DNA from: Caprimulgus europaeus
Lineage: Eukaryota > Chordata > Aves > Caprimulgiformes > Caprimulgidae
Direction of reading: 5' to 3'
DNA length: 64,000 nucleotides
NCBI GenBank assembly: GCA_907165065.1
Contig: OU015525.1
Coordinates: 1,141,138 to 1,205,137 of the forward strand
Every line of letters starts with the position of its first letter. The first letter of the stretch is position 1. Of this stretch, positions 11,038 to 20,999 are shown one piece after another. Made by a program: the position numbers and the translations under genes. The notes under the pieces were generated by a model. That model was given only the letters and a program-made list of their open reading frames with translations, did not search any database and was not told the DNA's origin.

Positions 11038-11290
11038 TTCTGAAGGACATGGACTGAGATGACCTTATTGTAAGGGGATATCCAATAGGTTAAAGAGGAC
11101 CTTTTCCTAGAGACCCCATGTTGACTGTGCCTGATGACTGCATTGTCCTTTAAATGCCTTTGAGCAGCACCCAGTAGGATCGTGTCCATGTTTGTTTGAG
11201 GCTCTGTGGTTGCACTGACAGCTCTGCACTTTCCTGGCTCTTCACTCCGACATTCTCTATAAACTGGAGTTCCGTGGACTAACGCTGTGT
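11038..11290 (-). mobile_element. CR1-like fragment, minus strand
   Basis: Related to the minus-strand CR1 segment at 43250-43380 (GCAGCACCCAG and TTCCTGGCTCTTCACTC phrases shared). Also duplicated at 60511-60770. Confidence 0.55.
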
Positions 11291-11766
11291 GACTGGATGT
11301 GCAGGAGTCCTTGGGAAAAGAGGGTTTGAACCCATGAATTCTGAGGGAGCGTCCTGACTTTCTTGCAGTGTCCTCTTTCTGAGGAAGAACCAGCCCAGGC
11401 AGCAGGAATGGCTGGGGGCCAATTGGACAGAAAGCAGCTTAGCAGAGAAGGACCTTGTGGTCCTGGTGGAGAACAAATGGACCATGAGGTGGCAATGCAG
11501 CCTGGTAGGGAAACGGGCCACCAGTCTCCAGGGTGACATTAGGGAAAGTGTTGCCAGCAGGTGGAGGGAGGTGACCCTTCCTGTCTCCTCAGCACTGGGG
11601 AGGATCCATGTGGGGTGCTGTGTGTGGCTTTAGGCTCCCCAGCAGAAGAAGGACATGGACTTAGTGGATCAAGGCCACTAAAAAAAATCTGAGTGGAGAT
11701 GGTCCCGAGGAACCTGCCCTGCCTGGCCCTCCTTGAGCAGGTGTGTGGAAGCACATACTCTCCACA
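11291..11766 (+). mobile_element. CR1 LINE C-terminal/3' fragment, second subfamily
   Basis: The segment with CAGAGAAGGACCTTGTGGTC and CCTTCCTGTCTCCTCAGCA is shared with 43700-44198 and 60850-61560. It ends in a CR1-tail-like CTGCTTGAGCAGG relative near 11740, then meets the LTR target site. Confidence 0.7.
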
Positions 11767-12636
11767 GGTTTGTTATAAGTGAATTTGACTCAAAGTCCAA
11801 TAATAAATTTAAAGCTAATTTATTGAGTAGGAATAGGTGAGCAAAAGCAGCGCTGGGCGGCCGGGGAGTCTGCGCTCCGCCAACGGCTCGCACCTCAGAG
11901 CAGTCAGTTCTCCGTATTTAAAGTATATTCCCGTACATATCCATTAGCCAATGCAAAACACCTATACATGTGCATGACCTTTCCCTGCTTCGTATTGAAA
12001 TTAGGTGTCCTCCCCTCCATACCTGCAGCAGAGCTTTGTGGTGGTTTTCGTTGAGGGTCTTGGAGAGAAATCTTCATGGCTTGAATCTGGGCCTGAGTCC
12101 CTCTGTTGTTACTCTTGCTTATCAGCTCTAAACGGGCTGGAGTTTCTACAGGCCCTCGTTCCTTTGGTGTGTGGGGAGTTGTTAATTCTATCACCTGCAA
12201 GGCCATGTGGTGTGGAAGGGAGTTTCCTGTTAGATCATCTACAAGGCTCATCCCTGGCCATCTTGGCGTCTAGATCCTGTAATGAATTATTCGTTAGGCC
12301 TCACTCCTGACATGTTGAGAGCCCACCATAAACTGGCTACAAGGCCTGTCTGTGTTAGGTTAAGATAAGAAAACTCTGAAGCTAGAAATGTCAGCGCTTA
12401 AAGCTTAAAGAGAGAAACTAAAAAAAAGCCAAAATGCCTGCAATCCCCCCCCCCCCCCCTTTCTAAAATCTTTTACTTCTCTACACACATGGCTTATAAG
12501 AACACTTCAGGCTCCATTTGTGGTTAAACAACAAGATGCTTAAACATAGCATTGTGGTTCGACATTATACAAGTTGTTTCCCAAGATAAATTGATTGTTT
12601 GATTAGCAAATTCTCTTAATGTACCTACTACAGGTT
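11767..12636 (-). mobile_element. Complete solo LTR with 4-bp target duplication
   Basis: The LTR proper is 11771-12632 (862 bp). On the minus strand it starts TGTAGTAGG and ends TTATAACA, and is flanked by GGTT at 11767-11770 and 12633-12636. It has a 15-C run on the plus strand (12445-12459), a TTTAAATA box near 11920 and an AATAAA signal near 11820. It interrupts the conserved CAGAGGTTCCTG 3' flank of the keratin gene; the uninterrupted site is seen at 40055-40070 and 62330-62345. Confidence 0.8.
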
Positions 12637-13001
12637 CTTACTGAAATATGGAATTCAGTGATTCTCTTTCATGGAAGGGCTGAAGATTGATGCAGAGAAA
12701 GAGAGAAACTGAAGCGCATGCCAGCACTGGGAGATCTCATCTCAGGTGTGTGCAGAGGAGCTTTGTGTTGTTCAAACCTTTGCTTGATCAAGTGCTGGTC
12801 TTGTGTCCCACATTGGAAGCTCCCCAGGTGCCAGTGTGTGTTGTTCTTGGTTGTGTTGGCCTTTTTTGTGGCAGAGTTCTTGTGGGCCTTTCCCACCCAC
12901 CCTGATGGCCTCTTGAGGCCTGGCTTTGTGCAAGGTGAAGCTGGAAGAGCCTTCTGAGAAGAAATGAAGAGGAGGCGTCTGAGGCTGGGATGCAGGAAAT
13001 G

Positions 13002-13007
13002 TTTATT
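13002..13007 (-). terminator. Polyadenylation signal AATAAA, gene 4
   Basis: Class A 3' UTR, about 240 nt after the stop. Confidence 0.8.
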
Positions 13008-13245
13008 GAAAGGATGGAAGAGTGGGAAGGCAGGAGCACCAAGTGGGAGTGATGTGGTCGAAGGTGCAAGAAGGGTGACAATTAGCCAAGGTCTGACCCC
13101 TTCTCTCCTTCCTTGCCTGGTGCCTTGAGAGGAGGAGCAGTGGATGGAGAGCCCATGGGCCAGGAACATGGTTGAGGTGCGTCCTCAGTCCATGGCGTGG
13201 CTGTCAGGGTGTGGGTGTTTGGTGTGAGGGGAGGTGGCAGGAGCC

Positions 13246-13554
13246 TTAGCAGGGGTAGCAGCCCCTTCTGGCGCCGAAGCAGCCCAGGCCTCCGAAGCCG
13301 TAGCCGTAGCCGAAGGCTCCAGAGGAGACGGGCACTCCCTGGGAGCTGAGGGCGCTGCCCACGGCAGCCGATGAGGAGGATCCGACGGCGGTGTTCTGGG
13401 GGAAGGAGCTGAGGATGGGTCCTGGCAGGGTGACCAGCACGGGGGGAGGCTGGATGGTGACTGTGGAGTCCTGGCACTGCCTGACACAGGGCTCGTTGCA
13501 GCTGTTGGCCAGCGGGGCAGGACGGCAGGAGCCGCAGAGGTCGTAGCAGGCCAT
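13246..13554 (-). CDS. Feather-type beta-keratin, gene 4
   Basis: Intact 102-residue copy with R11, T33 and PPP36-38. Its surroundings are a duplicate of those of gene 2 at a constant offset of about 9079 bp, covering the 3' flank, gene, CR1 tail and LTR (about 3800-6235 against 12880-15285). Yet residue 11 is Arg here and Pro in gene 2, so the coding sequence has exchanged with other copies since duplication. A solo LTR lies about 370 bp beyond its polyadenylation signal. Confidence 0.96.
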   Translation of the reverse strand: MACYDLCGSCRPAPLANSCNEPCVRQCQDSTVTIQPPPVLVTLPGPILSSFPQNTAVGSSSSAAVGSALSSQGVPVSSGAFGYGYGFGGLGCFGARRGCYPC

Positions 13555-13782
13555 GTGTGTGGTGTGGAGGGGCCCTGGAAGAGAGGGTGTTGAGCAAGCG
13601 GAGGGGCGTGGGGGTGCGAGGGGCGGTGTTGCAGGAGGGCGAGGGGTTAGGGAGGGCTGGTGTGGGGCTGTGGGGAGCGTGGCGGTGGGGAGGCGTGAGG
13701 GCTGGTGAGGCTGGGGCAGAGCGTGCTGGAAGAGAGGGGCCAGGTGGGGCAGGAGCAGGAGGGGCAGGGGGTTGAGGCTCAC

Positions 13783-13888
13783 CTTGTTGAGCGCGGAGGA
13801 GAAGGCGTGAGGAGAAGTGTGTGAGGGAGGGAGGCGCGGGGCCGGTTTGATTCTGGTCCCCGAGGGGCGGGACAGCCTTTGCGCATGC
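13783..13888 (-). promoter_or_regulatory. Core promoter and noncoding exon 1, gene 4 (TATA altered)
   Basis: The TATA position 13846-13852 reads AATCAAA; GC box and TGCGCATGC are conserved upstream. Confidence 0.7.
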
Positions 13889-14249
13889 CGGCATTTTGCA
13901 GCAAGCGGCTGTTCCGTGCCCCAGCTGGACATGGAGGAATGAGGTGGGGAGTGTTTTCCTTCCCACAACGCTGCTTTTCATGGCCTTCTCTTGAGGCCGT
14001 GTCCCTGTGGCCCTGGCGGCAGCTTTCAAGTGCCAGTCGGTGTTTGGGAGGGTTTGCACTGAAGCCGTGCCCGGGCATTTGTCAGACGTGGCCGAAGCGC
14101 AGGAGATGTGGTGTCAGCACTGAGCTCATCCAGCGTTCTCTGCAGCTGAGCTTGGCACGTTTGCAGCCTGGGCTGTGGCATGACACAGGGCTTGGGCTCT
14201 GATGTGATGTGGTCAAAGAAAATCACCAAAGGTGGTGAAGGATGTAGAG

Positions 14250-14655
14250 AAGAAGGCTTAGGAGGGTTGTTTGAGGGAACTGGGGGGTTTAGTTTGCAGA
14301 AAAAGAAGTCAGAGGGGAGAACTCCCTACAGCTACCAGAAAAGAGGTTTCAGTGAGGTGGGCGTCAGTCTCTCCTCCCTGGTAACAAGTGACAGCACAAG
14401 AGAAACGGCCTCAGGTTGTGCCAGGGGAGGTTTGTGTTGGATATTTTCATCATCCAAAGGGTTATGAAGCATTGGAAGAGGCTGCTCAGAGAAGTGGTGG
14501 AGCCACCATCCCTGGAGGATTTAAAAGATGTGTAGATGTGCTGCTTAGGGACATGGTTTAGTGGTGGGTGGCAGTGGTAGGTTAACAGTTGGAGTTGATG
14601 ATCTTCAAGGTCTTTTCCAAGCTGACCAATTCTCTTGTTGGGTGATTCCATGAGA
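14250..14655 (+). mobile_element. CR1 LINE 3' end
   Basis: Duplicate of 5170-5575, with the same CR1 tail phrases and only scattered substitutions. Confidence 0.85.
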
Positions 14656-15285
14656 CAGTGCCAGCTGGGTCCAAGACAGGCCTGGTGCTGGCCACAGATG
14701 AGCCAATCAAGAGTGGTGGTGGCACCTCTGTGATAAAATATTTGAGAAAGGAAAAAACTACTGGACATTTTTAACTGGGAGAGAGGAGGGAGCATATTTG
14801 AGAGAAAAACTCTTTAGACATCAAGTTGAATGAAGAAGGAGGAGCAGGAGGTTCTCCAGGCTCTGTAGCAGAGATTCCCCAGCAGCCCATGGTGAAGACC
14901 ATGGTGAGGCAGGCTGTCCCCCTGCAGTCCATGAAGGTTAATGGTGGAGCAGATATCCAGCTGCAGCCCATGATGGCCCCATGCCTGAGCAGGTAGCTGC
15001 TCCTGAAGGAGTCTGAGACCTTGTGGGCAGCCCATGGTGGAGCAGGCTCCTGGCAAGACCTTAGACCCTGTGGAGAGGAGCCCACCCTGGAGCAGGTCTT
15101 CTGGCAGGACTTGTGACCCCGTGGGGCACCTACACTGGAGCAGTGTGTTCCTGAAGGACTGTACCCCATGGGAAGGCCCCACCTGGGAGAAGTTTGTGGA
15201 GGACTGTCTGCCGTGGGTGGGAGCCCATGCTGGAGTAGGAGAGGAGTGTGAGGAGGAAGGAGTGGCAGAGACAACATGTAATGGC
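14656..15285 (+). mobile_element. ERVL-type LTR, truncated at a keratin fragment
   Basis: Duplicate of the LTR at 5576 onward (GGAGCAGG modules 14945-15230). It stops at ATGGCCTGG near 15285, where an 85-bp piece of keratin intron begins instead of the LTR 3' half. Confidence 0.75.
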
Positions 15286-15370
15286 CTGGTGTGGGGCTGT
15301 GGGGAGCGTGGCGGTGGGGAGGTGTGAGGGCTGGTGAGGCTGGGGCAGAGCGTGCTGGAAGAGAGGGGCC
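15286..15370 (-). pseudogene. Stranded 85-bp fragment of keratin intron 1
   Basis: Matches the middle of keratin intron 1 (for example 4578-4662 at gene 2) with a single difference (GAGGTGTGAG for GAGGCGTGAG). There is no exon sequence on either side: the left side is LTR and the right side is an unrelated spacer. It marks a rearrangement breakpoint. Confidence 0.85.
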
Positions 15371-15539
15371 TTTGTGCTCCTCTTTGTGCTTCTCTTACTT
15401 CTAAGGTTGTATCTGGGTGCATTGGGTTTACGAGGCAAGGTTTTGGCAGTGAGGGGTGTCTGGGTGGCTTCTGTGAGAGATTCTTGAAGATTGGTCCATG
15501 TTTGATAGAGAGTCGTCATGTGCTGAAAGAGAAGCTGGT

Positions 15540-16215
15540 GGGGAAGAAGACTGAGCTGTGTGAGTAGAGGGCTTTGGCTGGATGTCAGGAAAAAGGAAGA
15601 GAGTTTCTGACATTTAGAGAAGGGGCAGAGAACCCAGGAGATTTGCAAGGATATTTTGAGGTTATGCAGGGAGAAATTTAGAAGGACCAAAGCCCAGCTA
15701 GAACTTAATCTGGCTAATTCAGTAAGACAAGAAGAAATGTTTCTGTAGATGCATTAGCAGCAAAAGGAGGGCCAAGGAGAATCTCCTCCATCCTTTATTG
15801 GATGTGTGAGCAAACCCAGTGACAAAGGATGAGCAAAAGCCTGAGGTTCTTACTGCCTTTTTTAGCTCAGTTCTTAATAGCAGAGACCCCTTGTTCTGTG
15901 GGTACCCAGCCCCTTGAGCTGGAAGACAGGGTCAGCAAATGTGCTGCCCATCTACAGGAAGGGCCATAAGGAGGATCCAGGGATTGACAGGCCTGTCAGT
16001 CTGGTTTCAGTGCCAGGAGAGGCCATGGAGCAGGTCATCTTGAGTGCCACCACACAGCACGTGCAGGAGAACCAGGAGTCCCAGCCCAGTCAGCACGGGT
16101 TGATGAAGGACAGGTCCTGCTTGACTGAGCTGATCTCCTCCTATGACGAGGTGACCCGCTTAGTGGGTGAGGGATGATCTTTAAGGTCCCTCCAAACCCA
16201 TACTATTTTATGATT
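15540..16215 (+). mobile_element. CR1 LINE pre-RT to RT fragment fused to a CR1 3' tail
   Basis: Pre-RT and RT start (TGTGCTGCCCATCTACAGG; a translated SCLTELISSYDEVTRLVGEG near 16120-16170), then a jump near 16172 to the CR1 3' end (GATCTTTAAGGTCCCTCCAA, ATTTTATGATTCC). An internal deletion of the RT core is implied. Confidence 0.8.
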
Positions 16216-16470
16216 CCATGAACAAGCAACAGGACAAGAAGGAACAACCTCAGGTTGTGCCATGGGAGGTTTAGACGGGATATCAGGAGAAGTTTGTTCC
16301 CCAAAAGGGGAGATGTGTAGATGTGAGACTTAGTCACAAGGTTTAGAGGTGGACTGGGAAGTTTAGAGGTGGACTGGGAAGTTTAGAGGTGGACTGGGAA
16401 GTTTTGGTTTACAGTTGGACTTGATGAACTCAAAGGTCCCTTCCAGCCTAAGTAATTCTCTTTCTCTGGC
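16216..16470 (+). mobile_element. CR1 3' end with expanded 20-bp unit
   Basis: CR1 tail sequence (ACAAGAAGGAACAACCTCAG ... GATGAACTCAAAGGTCCC) containing three perfect copies of a 20-bp unit at 16341-16400. Confidence 0.7.
16341..16400. repeat. Three perfect 20-bp tandem repeats
   Basis: GTTTAGAGGTGGACTGGGAA three times in succession, with no mismatch, inside a CR1 tail. Confidence 0.98.
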
Positions 16471-16800
16471 TTTGTGGTGCTGCTGGAGAACAAGCTGATG
16501 ACGAGGCAGCAATGCAGCCTCGTGGCAAAAGACAGCAAGGGGCTCCAGGGCGGTGTTGGGAAGAGCGTTGCAAGGAGGTGGGAGGAGATGATCTTGGTCT
16601 CTCTTCAGCCCTGGGGAGGCTCTGTGTGGAGCCCTGTTTGCAGTTAAGGGCTCCCCAGTGGAAGAAGGACATGGAGTTAGAGGAGCGAGTGGAGTGAAGG
16701 CTGCCAAGACACTGAAGGGACTGGAGCATCCTTCTTCTGAAGAGAAAGTGAGAGAGCTGGGGGGATTTTCAGGCAGGAGGCAAGGCCACACAGGGGAGAT
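16471..16800 (+). mobile_element. CR1 LINE C-terminal fragment
   Basis: Related to the second CR1 subfamily (GAACAAGCTGATGACGAGG; GAAGAAGGACATGGAGTTAG; GAGAGAGCTGGGGGGATT). No open frame. Confidence 0.65.
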
Positions 16801-17253
16801 GTCATCACTGTGTCTAAATGGCAGATGGGAGGGAATGAGGACTGGGTGTCTTGTGACGAGGAGACCTCACTTCCTGACAGACCTGAAAGGCTGCTCTGGC
16901 ATTTGGGGATGTGCTGGGTGTCACAGGTGCCCGTTTCATTGTGTTTTATCGCTCGTCACCTCACTGCCATCTCGCTTCACCTGTCTTTAGGCCTGGCTGT
17001 TCCCATTGGGTGTGGTCTCTGAGTGTCTTGGAGCCCCTCCTGCTTGTCAGGTTGCAGCTGGCTCCATTGGGTCTTCATGCCAAGGTTTTGTTAACGATGG
17101 GGCTGCAGGGGTGGCTTCTGTGAGAGGTTCATGAAGATTCCCCCATGTTCAGTAGAGTCTCCATGTGCTGAAAGTTGTGCTGGCCGGGAGGAAGACAGAC
17201 CTGTGTGAACAGAGAGCTTCTGCTGGGTCTCAGGGAAAGAAATGAGAATTTAT

Positions 17254-18394
17254 GACCTTGTGGTGGGTTGACCGTGGCTGGATGCCAGATGCCCACCAAA
17301 GCCCACTCTGTCACTCCTCCTCTCAACTGGACAGGGAAGAGGAAAATACAACGAAAGGCTCGTAGGTGGAGATAGGGACAGAGAGAGATCGCTCCCCAGT
17401 TACTGGCACGGGCAAAACAGACTTGACTTTGGGGAAAAAAAATGGCTTTTAATTTATATACCAACCAGACAAGAGGATAAAGAGAAATAAAACCAAATCT
17501 TAAAACACCTCCCCCCAGCGCTCCCTGCTTCCCAGGCTTCACTTCTGACCTGATTTCCATCTCGTTTCCCCCAGCAGTAGAGAGGGACAGGGAATGGGGT
17601 TGGGGTCAGTTCATCACACATTGTTTCTGCCGCTCCCTCCTCCTCAGGGGGAGGACTCCTTCCCCTGCACCAGCGTGGGGTCCCTCTCACGGGAGACAGT
17701 CCTCCACCAGCTTCTCCAACGTGAGTCCTTCCCATGACTGACAGCTGCTCCAGCCTGGGTCCATTCCATGGGGTGCAGTCCTTCAGGAAGGGACTGCTCC
17801 AGCGCAGGTCCCCCACGGGGTTACAAGTCCTGCCAGCAAACCTGCTCCGGCGTGGGCTCCTCTCTAGACAAGGCCACAGGTCCTGACAGGAACCTGCTGT
17901 AGCGTGGGCTTCCTGCGGGGTCACAGCCTCCTTCGGGCATCCACCTGCTCCGGCGTGGGGTCCTCCACGAGCTCCAGGTGGTCATTTGCTCCACCATGGA
18001 CCTCCATGGGCTGCAGGGGGACAGCCTGCCTCACCTTGGGCTTCACCACAACTTGCAGGTAGGTCTCTGCTCTGGTGCCGGGAGCACCTCCTGCCCCTCC
18101 TGCACTGACCTTGGTGTCTGCAGAGTTGTTTCTCTCACATCTTCTCACTCCTCTCTCTCGAGCTGCAAACTGTGCAGCTTTTTTTTTTTCTTCTTCCCCT
18201 TTTTTTCCCAATTCTGCTATCACAGAGGCGTTACTGATGGGCTCAGCCTTGGCCAGTGGCAGCTCCATCTCGGAGCCAGCTGGCATTGACTGTGTGGGAC
18301 ATGGGGGAAGCTTCTGGCAGCTTCTCACAGAAGCAACCCCTGTGCACAACCCCCTCCTGATATCAAAGCCTTGCCACAGAAACCAAATAGACCT
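17254..18394 (-). mobile_element. ERVL-type solo LTR, about 1.13 kb, with GACCT target duplication
   Basis: LTR 17259-18389 flanked by GACCT at 17254-17258 and 18390-18394. On the minus strand it ends CAACCCACCACA and carries the GGAGCAGG/CCTGTGACCC modules. Its first bases read TATTTGG, suggesting a mutated TG; an alternative start with TG is at 18378. Paralogous spacer sequence without the LTR is seen near 31953 and 58990 (TTTATGGCCTTTGGC). Confidence 0.75.
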
Positions 18395-18479
18395 TTGGGA
18401 GAAGGCACAGGCAGCTCAGGAGAACTACAAGGACGTCTTGGGTTTATGCAGGGAGAAAATTAGATGTGTAGAAGCCCAA

Positions 18480-18990
18480 CTAGAACTTTAGTCCCATTGC
18501 ACTGGAGATCAGCAAATGTGACACCCATCTGCAAGAAAGTCTGGAAGGTGGATCCAGGAATTTAGAGGCCTGTGAGACTGAGCTCAGTGCCAGGGAAGCT
18601 TATGGAGCAGGTCACCTCGAGTGCCTTTGCGTGGCACATCCAGGACAACCAGGTGACCAGGCACAGTGAGCATGGGTGTGTGAAAGGCAGGACCTGCTTG
18701 ACTGACCTGATGTGCTTCTGTGACAAGGTGACCTGCTTAGTGCTTGAGGGAAAGGCTGTGGGTGTGGTGTACCTGGACATTAGCAAAGCCGGTCCCAAGA
18801 CTTGTTCCCCATGGCTCAGTATTGGGGCCAGCTCTGCTTCACATCTTTATCAGTGATCTGGATGAGGGGATCAGGTGCACCCTCAGTCAGTTTGCAGATG
18901 ACCCTAAGTTGAGTGGGGTTGAGAGTTGATCTGCTGGAAGGTGAGAAGGCTCTACAGAGGGAGCTGGACAGGCTGGATCGATGGGCTGAA
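18480..18990 (+). mobile_element. CR1 LINE reverse transcriptase fragment
   Basis: RT pieces: [43 protein letters not shown], then a deletion to [20 protein letters not shown] with the catalytic FADD intact. Confidence 0.85.
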
Positions 18991-19004
18991 GCCAACTGTG
19001 TTGG

Positions 19005-19198
19005 AGGGGGAGTGATAGAGCAGCTTGGTGGGCACTTGGTGTCCTGCCAAGGTCAACCCAGCACAGAGCCCCATCTCCACAGCAGAGCAGGATCACAGGC
19101 TTGTTCCTGCATGTGGTCCCCAGTGCCCCATGCTGTGCCTCAGGGACCCCACAGTGAGGAGGATGGTGACCTCACCCAGGGGCTTTGTGTGTGACCTT
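19005..19198. repeat. LTR 3' end plus unidentified repeat, gene 5 3' side
   Basis: LTR terminus (GAGGGGGAGTGATAGAGCAG to CA at 19065) joined on its left directly to CR1, and followed by the start of the same unidentified repeat as at 6539. It is cut at 19198 by the gene 5 3' flank. Confidence 0.6.
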
Positions 19199-19333
19199 TG
19201 TGGCAAAATTCTTGTGGCCCTTTTCCACCCACCCTGAGGGCCTCTTGAGGCCTGGCTTTGTGCAAGGTGAAGCTGGAAGAGCCTTCTGAGAAGAAATTAA
19301 TAGGAGGTGTCTGAGGCTGGGATGCAGGAAATC

Positions 19334-19339
19334 TTTATT
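19334..19339 (-). terminator. Polyadenylation signal AATAAA, gene 5
   Basis: Class A 3' UTR. Confidence 0.8.
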
Positions 19340-19576
19340 GAAAGGATGAAAGAGTGGGAAGGCAGGAGCACCAAGTGGAAGTGATGTGGTCGAAGGTGTA
19401 AGAAGGGTGACAATTAGCCAAGGTCTGGCCCCTTCTCTCCTTCCTTGCCTGGTGCCTTGAGAGGAGGAGCAGTGGATGGAGAGCCCGTGGGCCAGGAACA
19501 TGGTTGAGGTGCGTCCTCAGTCCATGGCGTGGCTGTCAGGTGTGGGTGTTTGGTGTGAGGGGAGGTGGCAGGAGCC

Positions 19577-19885
19577 TTAGCAGGGGTAGCAGCCCCTTCT
19601 GGCGCCGAAGCAGCCCAGGCCTCCGAAGCCGTAGCCGTAGCCGAAGGCTCCAGAGGAGACGGGCACTCCCTGGGAGCTGAGGGCGCTGCCCACGGCAGCC
19701 GATGAGGAGGATCCGACGGCGGTGTTCTGGGGGAAGGAGCTGAGGATGGGTCCTGGCAGGGTGACCAGCACGGTGGGAGGCTGGATGGTGACTGTGGAGT
19801 CCTGGCACTGCCTGACACAGGGCTCGTTGCAGCTGTTGGCCAGCGGGGCGGGTGGGCAGGAGCCGCAGAGGTCGTAGCAGGCCAT
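19577..19885 (-). CDS. Feather-type beta-keratin, gene 5
   Basis: Intact 102-residue copy with P11, T33 and Thr at 38 (IQPPTVLVT), a state shared with genes 8 and 10. Exon 2 begins at 19905; intron 19906-20113. In this copy alone the internal CTCTCTTCCAG of the intron is changed (AG to TG at 20057-20058), removing the cryptic acceptor. It is the paralogous partner of gene 10 in the 8.6-kb duplication but keeps both Gly-Tyr units that gene 10 lacks. TATA intact. Confidence 0.96.
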   Translation of the reverse strand: MACYDLCGSCPPAPLANSCNEPCVRQCQDSTVTIQPPTVLVTLPGPILSSFPQNTAVGSSSSAAVGSALSSQGVPVSSGAFGYGYGFGGLGCFGARRGCYPC

Positions 19886-20113
19886 GTGTGTGGTGTGGAG
19901 GGGCCCTGGAAGAGAGGGTGTTGAGCAAGCGGAGGGGCGTGGGGGTGCGAGGGGCGGTGTTGCAGGAGGGCGAGGGGTTAGGGAGGGCTGGTGTGGGGCT
20001 GTGGGGAGCGTGGCGGTGGGGAGGCGTGAGGGCTGGTGAGGCTGGGGCAGAGCGTGCAGGAAGAGAGGGGCCAGGTGGGGCAGGAGCAGGAGGGGCAGGG
20101 GGTTGAGGCTCAC

Positions 20114-20219
20114 CTTGTTGAGCGCGGAGGAGAAGGCGTGAGGAGAAGTGTGTGAGGGAGGGAGGCGCGGGGCCGGTTTTATTCTGGTCCCCGAGGGGCG
20201 GGACAGCCTTTGCGCATGC
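20114..20219 (-). promoter_or_regulatory. Core promoter and noncoding exon 1, gene 5 (TATA intact)
   Basis: AATAAAA at 20177-20183; GC box and TGCGCATGC conserved. Confidence 0.75.
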
Positions 20220-20350
20220 CGGCATTTTGCAGCAAGCGGCTGTTCCGTGCCCCAGCTGGACATGGAGGAATGAGGTGGGGAGTGTTTTCCTGCCCACAAC
20301 GCTGCTTTTCATGGCCTTCTCTTGAGGACGTGTCCCTGTGGCCCTGGCGG

Positions 20351-20690
20351 CAGCTTTCAAGTGCCAGTGGGTGTTTGGGAGGGTTTGCACGGAATCTGTG
20401 TGTCAGGGCATTTGGCAGACTCAGCCAAAGGACATGAGATGATGTCACCTTGTGGCACTCGTGTGCTGTGGGTTGTGGGTGTCTTGTCATGAGAGGATCT
20501 CGCTTCCTCACTGTCCTGGCAGGCTGCTCTGGCATTTGGAGGTGTGCTGGGCATTAGTGGTTCCTGTTTCATTGTGTTTTATCGCTGTCCAGCTGACTGC
20601 CATCAGCTTTCAAGTGCCAGTCGGTGTTTGGGAGGATTTTCACCGAATTGGCATGTTCAGAGCATTTACCAGAGATGAGCAAAGCGCAGG
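20351..20690. repeat. 253-bp tandem duplication upstream of gene 5
   Basis: Units start at 20351 and 20604 with CAGCTTTCAAGTGCCAGT; same organisation as upstream of gene 1. Confidence 0.7.
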
Positions 20691-20999
20691 AGAGGTGCGG
20701 TGTGGTCAGTGAGGTGTCATCCGCGGCATCGTGTGCTGTGGTTTGCGGGGGTGTTGTGCCAAAGGGGCCTCACTTCCTCACAGCCCTGGAAGGCTGCTCT
20801 GGGCTCTGCAGGTTTGCTGAGAGTTCTGTGCTGAGAGCTCGGGGCTGCCCCTTCCATTGCCTTTGATCTTATTCCACCTCTCTGCCATCTTGCTGAGCCT
20901 GTCTTGAGTCCTGGATGTCCTTGTTGCTTGTTTTCTGTGAGTGTCTTGGTGCCCCTCTTGCTTGTCAGGGTGTAGCTGGGTGCATTGGGTTTGTGAGGG

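Noticed and set aside
12445-12459. 15-C run taken first as a polypurine tract next to a 3' LTR
   Set aside because: TG/CA termini with GGTT duplication place the run inside a complete 862-bp LTR, so it is not a polypurine tract bordering it.
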